A DNA stretch of 64,000 nucleotides from Flavobacteriales bacterium UBA7468 (GTDB taxonomy: Bacteria; Bacteroidota; Bacteroidia; Flavobacteriales_D; Crocinitomicaceae). The stretch covers positions 160,263 to 224,262 of the forward strand of contig DLPC01000018.1 of assembly GCA_002478565.1 (NCBI GenBank). Reading direction: 5' to 3'. The notes under the pieces were generated by a model. That model had not been told where the DNA came from. It saw nothing but the letters and a program-made list of their open reading frames with translations, and did not search any database. Shown piece by piece: positions 8,756 to 18,132 of the stretch. A program made the translations under genes and the position numbers. The first letter of the stretch is position 1. Every line of letters starts with the position of its first letter.

Positions 8756-9990
8756 TGCGCCTTTTTACTTTTTTGAGCATTTGCTTCTTTGCTGTATGCC
8801 CAACCTTTGCACAAGATACACTCAGCACTTTATTTATTGGCAATAGCTATATGGCTGTCAATAATTTACCGCAACTGATTAGCGATCTTGCTACTGCACA
8901 AGGTGACGTACTCATTTTTCAAAGCAATACTCCGGGTGGGCAAACTTTTCAAATGCATGCCAACAATCCGACTAATTACCAGCTGATGCACGCACAAGCC
9001 TGGGACTATGTAGTGCTGCAAGGACAAAGCCAAGAACCAAGCTTCCCAACAGCACAAGTCAATAGCCAAACACTGCCTTATGCACTGCAATTGGCTGACA
9101 GCGTAAATAGCATACAACCATGTGCCCAAGTTAATTTCTTCATGACTTGGGGGCGTCAAAACGGAGATCCTCAATGGGACTCCATTAGCACTTTTGATGG
9201 CATGAATGCGCGCCTTAGAGGGGCATATTTGCGCTTTGCAGATTCTGCCAATGCAGGGGTTTCACCCGTAGGGGTTGCTTGGAAATATGTACGCGATAAC
9301 TACCCTGGTATCAATCTATACCAGCAAGATGGCTCACACCCGAGTTTGGAAGGATCTTATTTGGCCGCTTGTGTTTTCTACAGTGCCTTGTTTCAGAAAT
9401 CCTGTGTTGCCAGCACTTTTAATCCAGGGATTGGGCAAGGAGCTGCTTTTATTTTACAACAGGTAGCTAGTACCATCGTTCTAGATAGTATACCCGTTTG
9501 GAATTTGATACTACCCGACCAATTGCTTCAGGCGAGCGCTGCGTATAGTAGTGTTCCGGGAGCCAGCTTGTTCAGTTTCACAGCCAATTCAAACCTACCT
9601 GCCACCTTTAATTGGTATTTCCCAGACATGACCATAGAAACAGGGCAAAACGTAGGCTTCGAGTACAATTTATCGATCTATCAGGTTATGCTTATTGCCA
9701 CCGGGCTTTGTGATACGGATACGTTGCTGATTGATGTCAACAACCCCAATGCACAGGTAAATGAGCTTCAAGACCTTGAGTGGAAGCAAACAGGACCTCA
9801 GCAAATTACGATCATGGGACAAAGTAACGCTCACATTGAAGCTTTTGATCAGCTAGGGAAAGAACTTCCCATTTATTTTCAAAAAAACGCAGCTTGCACC
9901 GAGATTTCTTACCCAACAAATACCTTTATTTTAAAAATTGTAAATGGTACACAACAGTATTTTTTAAAAATACCCCAACAAATCAATTGA
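8755..9990 (+). CDS. Secreted SGNH/GDSL-type hydrolase, probable carbohydrate esterase
   Basis: A 411-residue protein with a signal peptide (cut after PTFA, residue 19). The catalytic elements of the SGNH fold are visible: block I IGNSY with S31, then the downstream dyad D192 and H195 in DGSHPSLEG. The C-terminal ~75 residues (from about NELQDLEW) resemble a degenerate T9SS sorting domain, ending with the strand ILKIVNGTQQYFLKI. It may therefore be exported across the outer membrane. Because it is coupled to the GH3 gene, deacetylation of the same polysaccharide is the natural reading. The esterase fold is fairly secure; the substrate is inferred. Its end overlaps the convergent TPR gene by 8 bp. 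Confidence 0.8.
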   Translation: MRLFTFLSICFFAVCPTFAQDTLSTLFIGNSYMAVNNLPQLISDLATAQGDVLIFQSNTPGGQTFQMHANNPTNYQLMHAQAWDYVVLQGQSQEPSFPTAQVNSQTLPYALQLADSVNSIQPCAQVNFFMTWGRQNGDPQWDSISTFDGMNARLRGAYLRFADSANAGVSPVGVAWKYVRDNYPGINLYQQDGSHPSLEGSYLAACVFYSALFQKSCVASTFNPGIGQGAAFILQQVASTIVLDSIPVWNLILPDQLLQASAAYSSVPGASLFSFTANSNLPATFNWYFPDMTIETGQNVGFEYNLSIYQVMLIATGLCDTDTLLIDVNNPNAQVNELQDLEWKQTGPQQITIMGQSNAHIEAFDQLGKELPIYFQKNAACTEISYPTNTFILKIVNGTQQYFLKIPQQIN

Positions 9991-11029
9991 TGACATTCGT
10001 TCTCAGAAATACATTTTTGGCATCAATGGTAATTGGATTTGGGTTGTACCACTTTGTAAAATAAGAAAAGTCTGTACTGTTATTTTTTTGCCATTTGTTG
10101 AATTGGTCATTGGGTGCTTGGTTGAAAACCCAATAGCTATAGGCATCGAAAAAACCGAGGTCCTCAAGCTGCTGCCAAAAATCAAAAAGCAAGACTTGGT
10201 AAGGTTTTGCCTGGGCATCGTTCATCCAACTCATTAAAAACGAACGTCGCAAGGCAATGAGTGTCTCTACATTAAAACTCACTTTTTTATTGGCTATTTG
10301 ATAACCCGTAGCGGCAAGCCCCATATTTTTCTCAAAAACCATTGTAAATGGTGTTGCATCTTGAGCAAAGCTGATTGTAATTTGATTTTTTTCAAAAACT
10401 AAAGCTTTCTGATACGTTTGGTAGAGCAAAGCGCTCATTTCGCGGGTGCGTTGTGAGTTGCGTTCTAGGTTCATGAAAATTTCGCCATAGATGACGCCCC
10501 ATATTTCGTTTTCAGTTCCACAATAAATTTTTGCCAAACGAAAATAATTTGAAGAAAATTCAGGTGCCATCTCGATTCCTTTTTCATAGCTCCGAATGGC
10601 CATTTCTATATTTTTTTGATTCAGATAAATATTTCCTGTTTCGACATACAACCTACCGCTATTCGGAAATTTCTGAAGGCCTTCCGCATAAGTGTCCAGT
10701 GCTGCTTGAGAATCGCCACTGTAATCCAAACTATTGCCAATTATTTGCCAAAGCTGATCGGTCGCTTTTGGGTGCATGGTTTGTTTGCGCATGATTTCTA
10801 TTGCCTTTAAGTACTCTTTTTGCATGTAAAAGCTGTAAGCATATTCATACCAAGCATCATAATTGGTGCTGTCGTCTTGAAGCACTTCTTCCAAAATGGC
10901 TCGTGAATCAGAAAATTTCCCTGCATCCATTAACTCAATGGCTTCCCCAATTTCTTTAGCCGCTGGGTTTTCTTGAGCAAATAAAACAATAGATAAAAGA
11001 AGGAATAACGTGGTAAGTTGAATTTTCAT
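9983..11029 (-). CDS. Secreted tetratricopeptide repeat protein
   Basis: A 348-residue protein with a signal peptide (about 1-18, ending FAQE). Residues about 22-190 contain roughly four TPR units, seen as recurring motifs such as YDAWYEYAYSFYMQKEYLKA and LYVETGNIYLNQKNIEMAI. The C-terminal half has no recognisable domain. TPRs mediate protein-protein contacts; the partner is unknown. The gene stands alone on the minus strand, convergent with the SGNH hydrolase. Confidence 0.8.
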   Translation of the reverse strand: MKIQLTTLFLLLSIVLFAQENPAAKEIGEAIELMDAGKFSDSRAILEEVLQDDSTNYDAWYEYAYSFYMQKEYLKAIEIMRKQTMHPKATDQLWQIIGNSLDYSGDSQAALDTYAEGLQKFPNSGRLYVETGNIYLNQKNIEMAIRSYEKGIEMAPEFSSNYFRLAKIYCGTENEIWGVIYGEIFMNLERNSQRTREMSALLYQTYQKALVFEKNQITISFAQDATPFTMVFEKNMGLAATGYQIANKKVSFNVETLIALRRSFLMSWMNDAQAKPYQVLLFDFWQQLEDLGFFDAYSYWVFNQAPNDQFNKWQKNNSTDFSYFTKWYNPNPITIDAKNVFLRTNVIN

Positions 11030-11110
11030 AAGGTGTTTAGATTAGATGAGCTGTATTTGAGTTTAAAGAGTTATTGAAGAAAAATACTTGATTTTGATAA
11101 GGCAATTTAA

Positions 11111-12028
11111 TTAAAACTCGAAAATATGAGTCTGAAAATTAGTGAGTTTTACTTTTCTTGTCGATGAAGTTTTCCAAAAGACGCGTCTTGCACCACACAT
11201 GTGTGCAAGCTGAGCCAAAAAACCTCTTACAAGAAACCTTTTACCCAATCGATAGCCCAAGGAAATATAAAAAATACCAGATTTCGACTCTACAATTAAA
11301 TATTGATGAGAATAAGTTGGTAAGGAAGAAAGCACAGCTTGACTATATAATTGCTTACTGAGCACTGGCCAATTGGCCGGATATTGCTGACCGCGTTGAA
11401 TATGCCGTTTCACTTTAGACCAATTTGCCTTGTAATAAGGCCTACCCTTGCGATCTAAAGAAATTGTGCTGGCTGATGTTTTTGATTCAACTTCACACAA
11501 ATTACTATACATAGGGCCTTGATAGGCAAAACGTTGATCGCCGTCAATGGCTGGTTCTGACGGCTCTCCTTCGTCATTGTACCAACGAAATGCATATTTA
11601 AAGTAGTCGTTGCAAACATGCGGTTGATATTTGATTTGAAAAGCCCATGCTTCAGAGGGCTGCAACTTGAGTACAAACAATTGCTTGAAGCTCTCTCCGG
11701 GGCTTAGGTTCCAAAATTGCATGTAATGATGGTCAGTAGCGGCAGAATCAGGTAGCACGGGATTATAAACACTCAGCGGAGTCCATTTCATGGTTTCACC
11801 GCGCTGGTAGGTCAAAATCTCAAATAAACCCATCCCAAGCTGCGGATGCCCGGGCACTAAAATACTGTTGTGCAGGCTAGATTGGTTTTTGATCTCTAAT
11901 TCTAAAATGGTGTATTGATCTGATCTTGTTGGGACTTGCTTGAGGGTTAAAAGCAGTTCGGTAGGCAGCATGTCTGCACGCAATAAATTCACCGAGAAAA
12001 ATATCAATAAAAGAATTAGTCGTTCCAC
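11111..12028 (-). CDS. Hypothetical secreted protein
   Basis: A 305-residue protein starting at a GTG (12028), chosen because a signal peptide (MERLILLLIFFSVNLLRA) begins there. The mature part reads as beta-sandwich sequence: a domain of about 150 residues with LELEIKNQSS-like strands, typical of domains that describe relative tension between protein and ligand but without a family I can name. The gene overlaps the end of the upstream MORN-repeat gene by 13 bp, so the two are co-translated and may act together in the envelope. Function unknown. Confidence 0.65.
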   Translation of the reverse strand: MERLILLLIFFSVNLLRADMLPTELLLTLKQVPTRSDQYTILELEIKNQSSLHNSILVPGHPQLGMGLFEILTYQRGETMKWTPLSVYNPVLPDSAATDHHYMQFWNLSPGESFKQLFVLKLQPSEAWAFQIKYQPHVCNDYFKYAFRWYNDEGEPSEPAIDGDQRFAYQGPMYSNLCEVESKTSASTISLDRKGRPYYKANWSKVKRHIQRGQQYPANWPVLSKQLYSQAVLSSLPTYSHQYLIVESKSGIFYISLGYRLGKRFLVRGFLAQLAHMCGARRVFWKTSSTRKVKLTNFQTHIFEF

Positions 12029-13938
12029 ATATAGAATTTAGGCATGATAACATTGAGTGCGTCGAGCTCATCTCTGGTATAACGACGATTAAAAATCTCC
12101 ATTTCCATATCAGGATAAATAATTAAGGTGACACTCGACGCAGCGTAAGCACTGATATCCATGAAAATCATTTGGCCATTGCGGCGTAAATGAATCCGTA
12201 AAGTATGATTGAAATCCCGAAGGCCGATATAGTCTGTCTGAGGAAGGGGGTCAAACAGCTCCGGATAATGCTGGTAGGCCAATTCAACGAGTTTTTCGCT
12301 TTCTTTTTTTGAAAAGAGTAACGTATCTAGGCGCTGGATTTTTAGAAGTCGCTCCAAGCCTTGCTTGGTTTCCATAGCTAAGGATGGCAAGGCTTTTCTT
12401 TTATCTACCGTTGGATAATTCGCATTGTGAATTCCTTTTTCATAATAACGTTCAAATAGCAAGCGCCCATCTGTAGCGTACTCCCTACACCAGCCATCTC
12501 TGAAACCTCCGGAATAACGATAATCGATGAGTAGTTGACCCATTGAATCTAGTTCTTGATAAGGGCCATACAAACTATCTGAAATGGTATGCAAGAAGCG
12601 GATTTTACTGCCATTATTGGCATAAAATTCCTTGTAACAGTCTTTGTTTTTATACTCCACCCTACTTTTCAAGTTGCCATTCGGATAATAGAGCTCTTGT
12701 AATTGTTTGAAAAAACCGTCAGCGCGCGTCTCGGCAATAAAGACACTTTCAAAGACCATTTTCGGGTACCAACGTTTGACTTCTTTATAGCTATTTGAAC
12801 CCTGTTCTTTATGAATTTCCAAGCGTTGCCATTCGCCGTTGGGGTAAAACTCAACCAAAGAGGTATCTTGCCCCTTGCGATAGTCCCGGCGACTATGCAA
12901 TTTCCCATCGTTGTACCACCATGTCTCTATGCCTTTGGTGCGGTCCAGGAGTTGAATATCAACATCATGTGTTTGGACACCGGCTGCTGTCCATTCGCGC
13001 AAGTAGCCGTTGGCACTTTCATCCAAGACCTGCTCCAAGGTAAGTTGGCCGTTCTCTGCCCATTCTTTTTTATTGGGTTCAAATGGATGAGCCGTTTTCA
13101 AATCATAGAGATACCAAAAGGATGGTTTTCCGTTTTGATGCCAACCTTTCCATTCACCAACAGGCACGTCGTTTTGATACTGACGCTCTGTTTGTATTTT
13201 TCCGTCGGGATAATAACTTTTAAAACCACCATACAAAGCCCCTTCTTTGTAGTAGCCTTTTGCTTTGAGTTTGCCGTTTTCGTAATATGTTAAAACCGGG
13301 CCATTCAATGAACGGTGCTCGTAGTTTCCATCTTTAATAAATTGATGCTGCTTTACTTCCATCAATTGCCCACCGTCGTAATAAGTCATTTCAGCACCAA
13401 TAGGTACCATCAAATAAGTATAACCCTCTTCATCTACTGTATGCGGCGGATGCATGCTTTTGTCTGATTCTTGAAGCTCACGGTATCGGATCCAAGCATA
13501 TGATCTTTCAAAGCGCTTTTGCCCTTTTATCCCATACTCTATAGATTTCAAGCAGCGACGCCCTTCCTGATTCAAATAAAAAATATTGTGGGTTTGAAGC
13601 GGTCCGTTTTCATAATATACCTTTTGATCGATGAGGATTGAATCGTTGTCCCAGATAGAGAATTTACTCCTAACCCTCGGATTTCCTTCAAACGTATTGA
13701 GGGTTTCTTCAGTAAGTCTTCCCCTCACAAAAGTTCTGCGCTCGTATATTTTGCCTAAATGCATGATTTGACAAACTCCATCACGTGGCGTTTTCAAATC
13801 ATCCTCGTAAAAAGTAGAAAACAAGTAATGTCCGCCCTTCTTATTCTGTGGCTTGAACTCACAGTCGTCTTGGGCGATTGAATAAGCACCTTGCAAAAAG
13901 AGAAAAATAAGAATAAGTAGCTTGCAGGAATTTCCCAT
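12016..13938 (-). CDS. Secreted MORN-repeat (YwqK-like) protein
   Basis: The start at 13938 gives a good signal peptide (MGNSCKLLILIFLFLQGAYS, cut near IAQ); an upstream in-frame ATG at 13965 would bury it. The body holds many MORN-variant repeats of the form YYxxGxLK or WHxNGKxxxW, for example YYENGKLKAKGYYKEGALYGG, spread across about 190-520. Such repeats form elongated beta-meander surfaces in Bacteroidota secreted proteins that are sometimes labelled YwqK-family antitoxin on similarity alone; no toxin lies nearby. The C-terminal ~90 residues are a separate domain. It leads a two-gene unit with the hypothetical gene ending at 11111. A second MORN protein occurs at 50355. Confidence 0.8.
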   Translation of the reverse strand: MGNSCKLLILIFLFLQGAYSIAQDDCEFKPQNKKGGHYLFSTFYEDDLKTPRDGVCQIMHLGKIYERRTFVRGRLTEETLNTFEGNPRVRSKFSIWDNDSILIDQKVYYENGPLQTHNIFYLNQEGRRCLKSIEYGIKGQKRFERSYAWIRYRELQESDKSMHPPHTVDEEGYTYLMVPIGAEMTYYDGGQLMEVKQHQFIKDGNYEHRSLNGPVLTYYENGKLKAKGYYKEGALYGGFKSYYPDGKIQTERQYQNDVPVGEWKGWHQNGKPSFWYLYDLKTAHPFEPNKKEWAENGQLTLEQVLDESANGYLREWTAAGVQTHDVDIQLLDRTKGIETWWYNDGKLHSRRDYRKGQDTSLVEFYPNGEWQRLEIHKEQGSNSYKEVKRWYPKMVFESVFIAETRADGFFKQLQELYYPNGNLKSRVEYKNKDCYKEFYANNGSKIRFLHTISDSLYGPYQELDSMGQLLIDYRYSGGFRDGWCREYATDGRLLFERYYEKGIHNANYPTVDKRKALPSLAMETKQGLERLLKIQRLDTLLFSKKESEKLVELAYQHYPELFDPLPQTDYIGLRDFNHTLRIHLRRNGQMIFMDISAYAASSVTLIIYPDMEMEIFNRRYTRDELDALNVIMPKFYMWND

Positions 13939-14044
13939 GATACAAATTACGCTTAAAGATCTCAATTCTATCTTGGATAAATATTAATTTTAAAAAATAA
14001 AATAGCTTGCACTACCTATTTTTCCAATACCAAGAAACAATCTT

Positions 14045-14638
14045 TTATTTATGCGCAAGCACTTGAATGGTCGCAGAAGCCCCATTATGGTATGTCCCCT
14101 CATGGACTTCTCTGTAAACTTTTTCAATGAGTCTGTGCTGAAAATTAGTTGAAAGTAACGTTTCCAATTCGTCAACAGTATACAAAAGATCAAGCTGCTG
14201 GGGGCCGCCTGTTCCAAAGCGCAATTGTTCTTCATCATAAACCTCAGCAATAAGTTGTCCGCCTGGTTTAAGTGCATCGTATACTTGTGGCTAAATATGT
14301 TCCTTTACCGATTTTGGAAAATGTGCGAAAATGCCAATGATTAAATCCCAAGATGCTGCTTGTAAATTCATTTGTCCTAGGTCTGCACAAACACAAGTTA
14401 CCTCTACTCCATTTTGCTTGGCAAGTGTTCGTGTTTTTTCAAGCCCTGCCTCTGAATAATCGACGCAGGTCACTTCATTGCCTAATTTGGCTAAATAAAC
14501 ACCATTTCTGCCTTCTCCTTCCGCTAGGCAGAGTATTTTGAGACCTGAACCAATCTGCTGAGCTTTTAAAAAATCATTGGCTTCTAATCCATAGGCATAC
14601 TGAGCCTCCGAATAGCGTTCATTCCAAAATTCTTTCAT
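14045..14638 (-). pseudogene. Class I SAM-dependent methyltransferase (TehB-like) interrupted by an in-frame TAG
   Basis: Codons 1-115 (14638-14294) encode the N-terminal half of a small Rossmann methyltransferase: WNERYSEAQYAYG, the SAM-binding loop ILCLAEGEGRNGVYLA, and the acidic VTCVDYSEAGLEKT. A TAG at 14291-14293 interrupts it directly after HFPKSVKEHI. Reading on in the same frame gives PQVYDALKPGGQLIAEVYDE and a normal C-terminus ending IQVLAHK before TAA at 14045-14047. The restored protein would have about 197 residues, normal for this family. Nothing else is damaged, so one substitution (for example CAG to TAG) explains it. The ATG overlaps the TGA of the kelch-type gene upstream. 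Alternatives are readthrough or a base-call error. Confidence 0.85.
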
Positions 14639-16275
14639 TGAATTTGTAATTTTTTAGTTAGGGTGTGTTGGTCGTTAAAAATGAGCTGAATCGTATAGTT
14701 TCCTGAACCAAGCTCTAATTGTTTGAGGTCTAGCGTTTTTTTGGTGTTTTTAATTTTTTCATAATATACTTCATGGACTAATTTCCCATTCGCATCCAGT
14801 ATAAAACACTCGACATTTGCTTTTTGCTCCAGTTTAAAATCAAGATAAGCCAAGTTTGCCGCAGGATTAGGAAAAAGCGAAACATTCAATGTACTGGTTT
14901 CAGGCATAACCTCAATAGCCGAGCTTGTTGTTCTTTTCAACCAAACTTCGTAAACCACGGCATTTGCAGCTGTTGCCCCTGTATTATTCGCAGTAAACGG
15001 ATTGAGTTGCGTACTTTTTATACCACCTACAAGATGTCCAATGAGCAAAGAATCTTGTGTAATTGCTGCCAAATCAAGGATCTCAGCCTCATAAAAAGAT
15101 AGATTTTCTTGGGCTATAAATTCGGCACTAGCACCGAGTAAACCAGGCATTTCATTGCTCAAGACATACTCATGATATGCGCCGTCCGGCCCCTGGGCCA
15201 AGTTACTGATTGTTCTTACAAAAGGTACATTTGGGTCATTGATGAGGCTTCCATTTTGATAAAAATACTGACTAATTCCACCTAAAAATACATGATGCAT
15301 GGTACCGGTAGCTGTATCAAAAGCACTGAATTTACTTGAATGGTAATTGCTCAAGTACTGACTAAAACCGTTGACAGCTGTATGTCCACTGGCTTTAATT
15401 TCAACTGGATACAAGAATGGAAGGTCGGCATTGATTTGAAAAACTCCCGACGAAATAAGGTAGCCAAATTCACCATTTGGATAAACATGTGGCAATAAAT
15501 TGTAGTCTCTTCGATGTAAATTTACTTGATCTGTAATTTCTTGGTAATTGAGTACTGCCAAGGGTTGCCCAACGGGTGTTAGTTCAAATTTTTTGAGACC
15601 ATCCACATAAGTTTGAACAAATGTCGGATTATTCATGGGGTTATAGCGACCATCAAAGCGGTGACCACCTATCAAAAAGTATTGCTGTCCGATTTTCCCT
15701 AAATTTCCGCCTGTCACTGCGAAGCGTTCGTCTTGAATTTGCTTGAAAAATGGCGCAATTGCCTGATTTGCAATGATGGCTTGAATGAGCCCATCTAACT
15801 CAATGGTTGTGAGGTAAGGAAAAGTAATGTGGTCGTTTGCCGAATTGCTGTAAGCATAACCACCTGTAAGAATCAAGGTGTTGCCATCCTGATAAAAATT
15901 CATATTGGTACTTTGCAATTGCTCTTGGAGGGTAATAGAAAGTTCAGCCAGAGATCGACTCCATGATTGTTTGGTCGCAAGGTCTAGCACCTGCAATTGC
16001 TGATTGTTCTGACTTGCCGGAAAAGCATTAAATGGTTGCCGAGCATGAATGCCGTCTGGCCTCCCACCAACAAGCAGCACCTTGCCATTGTGTTGCCCCC
16101 AAGCAAAAGAATGCAGCCCATTGAATCCTGAAACAGAATCAGCTTTCAAGAGAATTTCAAAGGGAAAATTTCCGGTTTGTGCGAAGCTTCGAATAGAAAA
16201 CACACACATGAAAATAAATAGGATATTAAATTTCGACGATTTAAATTTTAAAATTTTCAATATCTTCATAATCAT
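14635..16275 (-). CDS. Kelch-like beta-propeller protein with T9SS type A sorting domain
   Basis: A 546-residue secreted protein. The signal peptide (about 1-33, ending RSFAQ) can start at 16275 or at the second Met at 16269. The body has about six kelch-type double-glycine blades: LLVGGRPDG, LILTGGYAY, FAVTGGNLG, FLIGGHRF, VFLGGISQ and LVGGIKS. The last ~85 residues are a T9SS type A sorting domain beginning at SLFPNPAANLAYL and ending with the LGSGNYTIQLIF and LTKKLQIQ strands. It is therefore predicted to be released or anchored at the cell surface by the type IX system. Binding partner unknown. It overlaps the broken methyltransferase gene by 4 bp. Confidence 0.85.
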   Translation of the reverse strand: MIMKILKILKFKSSKFNILFIFMCVFSIRSFAQTGNFPFEILLKADSVSGFNGLHSFAWGQHNGKVLLVGGRPDGIHARQPFNAFPASQNNQQLQVLDLATKQSWSRSLAELSITLQEQLQSTNMNFYQDGNTLILTGGYAYSNSANDHITFPYLTTIELDGLIQAIIANQAIAPFFKQIQDERFAVTGGNLGKIGQQYFLIGGHRFDGRYNPMNNPTFVQTYVDGLKKFELTPVGQPLAVLNYQEITDQVNLHRRDYNLLPHVYPNGEFGYLISSGVFQINADLPFLYPVEIKASGHTAVNGFSQYLSNYHSSKFSAFDTATGTMHHVFLGGISQYFYQNGSLINDPNVPFVRTISNLAQGPDGAYHEYVLSNEMPGLLGASAEFIAQENLSFYEAEILDLAAITQDSLLIGHLVGGIKSTQLNPFTANNTGATAANAVVYEVWLKRTTSSAIEVMPETSTLNVSLFPNPAANLAYLDFKLEQKANVECFILDANGKLVHEVYYEKIKNTKKTLDLKQLELGSGNYTIQLIFNDQHTLTKKLQIQ

Positions 16276-16344
16276 TAATTTAATTGCATTTACCTCTATT
16301 TATAGTTCATGTTTTTTTAAACTTGTGACTTATTTAAAAACATC

Positions 16345-18072
16345 CTAATAAAATTGATACGGGACACCAGTAACTTGGGTTAATAAATTTTGTGGCGCAT
16401 CTAAAACTTTTGCGCTGCCATGTGGTTTTGGTGTTACAACTTGATGTGTCAATAAATAGGATTCCATTACTTTGTGCAAAGTATGTGGCGTATTTTTTGG
16501 ATTACTTACACCTTTAATTCTACAAAGCATATCAGTAGGGTCGCCATCGCGTTCACAGGCTAATATGCTGTAAGTTTTATTCAATTCTAATGGTTGAGAA
16601 CCTACAATTACCTTTTTTACGCGCTGCCCTTGCTCTGCATAGGCTAAGAACTCAACCTCCATTCCTTTGAACTTGATCACCCAGCCACCAAAACGCTTTG
16701 AAGCATCTTGGGCAAATACATTATTGAGTTCTTTTTCTAACCAATTGCGAATTTGCGTACCGCTAACCTCAGCTGTTCGAACTGTAGAGTCTACAGGTAA
16801 CATATCAAAAATAAAACCTTTTGTGATTGGAATATTTCCTGTTTGATCCGGAGTTGTCCTTGGCGGACAAAATCTAAAACCATTTGAAAGGACGATGTCA
16901 ATCTCGGGGAATTTCCAATCAAGTGCATCGAGAATCATAGTATCAATCGGGTTTTCCACAACAAAATAACGATAAAGTGGTATTGTACTATACCCTACCA
17001 CACGATTGATTTCAGCCGAAAAAACAGATTCTTTCTCTTTGAGCAACTTGGACATTTTTTCATCTGGACTTAAACTATCCGATTGCACCTCAAGTAATTC
17101 ATAGCGTTCAGCAACTAATTTACCTTGCTCAAAATCTAGTTCTAAGGAACCAACAAAAGAACCAAAAGCACCCGGCTCTACAACTTTAGTGTACTGACAT
17201 TGGATGGGATTTCTAACCCTTTCATGCGTATCACCACCAAAAATGTAATCTACACCTGCACAACTTGGATCGTTACCTAGCGCTATTTGCTGGGATAAAC
17301 CTAAATGAGCTAATAAAATGACCACACTACACTGTTCTTGATTACGGAGCACATCGACATAATGTGCTAAATTTTCTTCTGGCTTTGTATAGATAATTCC
17401 TTTACTGTAATTTGGACTTTGACGAATTGGTACAAGTGGATCAGTATAACCCAAGAATCCGATTTTGATACCTTCAACCTCCCAAATTTGATAGGGTTGA
17501 AAGATGAGTTCACCTCGTTTACCTTCTCCAAGATCATGATACATATTGGTACATACCTTTGGCGAATGCAGCGCCCCCATAAGTTGTTGCATTTTAGACT
17601 TTCCATAAATAACTTCCCAATTACCGGGTAAGTACAATTGATAGTCCAAGGCATTGAGTATGGGAACAAACGCTTCTCCGGTAGTTTCAACACTTAATTG
17701 GGAACCCTGAAACATGTCACCTGTATCCACTAAAAAAGTGTGTTGATGCCTCGCTTTCAATTGTTTTAGAAATGTCTGCAACTGAGCATAACCACCAGTT
17801 TTTCTAAATACGGCTTGCTCGTTTTCCCAAAATAACTCATCATGGGGATGTATCTGACAATGCACATCTGTTGTCTGCAAAAGTTGCAAGGTAAGCTTAG
17901 GGCTTTTTCTCTCTTTTTCATTTGCTGAAAAGAGTAAATCATCGTGATTACCTCCATTCGAATTTTCATTCAAATCCTGAGCTAATGCATGCGGAGCAAT
18001 TAAGCTACCTAGACCTATTGTACCTAATGTTTTGAGAAAAGTACGGCGTTGATTTTTATATTTTGATTTCAT
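16345..18072 (-). CDS. SoxB-like/5'-nucleotidase-family metallophosphatase with Tat signal
   Basis: Periplasmic dimetal hydrolase of the family containing SoxB (releases sulfate from the thiosulfonate carried on SoxY) and 5'-nucleotidases. The ATG at 18072 is chosen because a twin-arginine signal (RRTFLKTLGTIGLGSLIAP) follows at once; a TTG at 18117 is less likely. Metal-site motifs are QTTDVH, VDTGDMFQGS, PGNWEVIYG, LLAHLG and GGDTHERV. The usual GNHE of nucleotidases reads GNWE, with Trp as in the SoxB motif GHWE, and the DTGDMFQGS region also fits SoxB. A C-terminal 5'-nucleotidase domain (about 355-540) follows. It is the last gene of the eight-gene sulfur operon. No SoxYZ carrier is present in the window, so the substrate is uncertain. 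Confidence 0.75.
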   Translation of the reverse strand: MKSKYKNQRRTFLKTLGTIGLGSLIAPHALAQDLNENSNGGNHDDLLFSANEKERKSPKLTLQLLQTTDVHCQIHPHDELFWENEQAVFRKTGGYAQLQTFLKQLKARHQHTFLVDTGDMFQGSQLSVETTGEAFVPILNALDYQLYLPGNWEVIYGKSKMQQLMGALHSPKVCTNMYHDLGEGKRGELIFQPYQIWEVEGIKIGFLGYTDPLVPIRQSPNYSKGIIYTKPEENLAHYVDVLRNQEQCSVVILLAHLGLSQQIALGNDPSCAGVDYIFGGDTHERVRNPIQCQYTKVVEPGAFGSFVGSLELDFEQGKLVAERYELLEVQSDSLSPDEKMSKLLKEKESVFSAEINRVVGYSTIPLYRYFVVENPIDTMILDALDWKFPEIDIVLSNGFRFCPPRTTPDQTGNIPITKGFIFDMLPVDSTVRTAEVSGTQIRNWLEKELNNVFAQDASKRFGGWVIKFKGMEVEFLAYAEQGQRVKKVIVGSQPLELNKTYSILACERDGDPTDMLCRIKGVSNPKNTPHTLHKVMESYLLTHQVVTPKPHGSAKVLDAPQNLLTQVTGVPYQFY

Positions 18073-18132
18073 AGTAGCGGGTTTAGTATTTGTAATTCTT
18101 GAAATCTCAAAAATCAAATAGTTGAAGCGGAA

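Noticed and set aside
12811..13293. A 160-codon plus-strand frame opposite the MORN gene
   Set aside because: It is antisense to repeat-rich coding sequence and has no plausible domain or promoter.
13990..14277. A 95-codon minus-strand open frame beside the broken methyltransferase
   Set aside because: It is in another frame. The true continuation of the methyltransferase is in the original frame after the TAG, with recognisable family sequence.
16345..18072. Call of plain 5'-nucleotidase UshA for the SoxB-like gene
   Set aside because: The Trp in GNWE, the Tat signal and the sulfur operon context favour a SoxB-like enzyme, although nucleotidase activity cannot be excluded.
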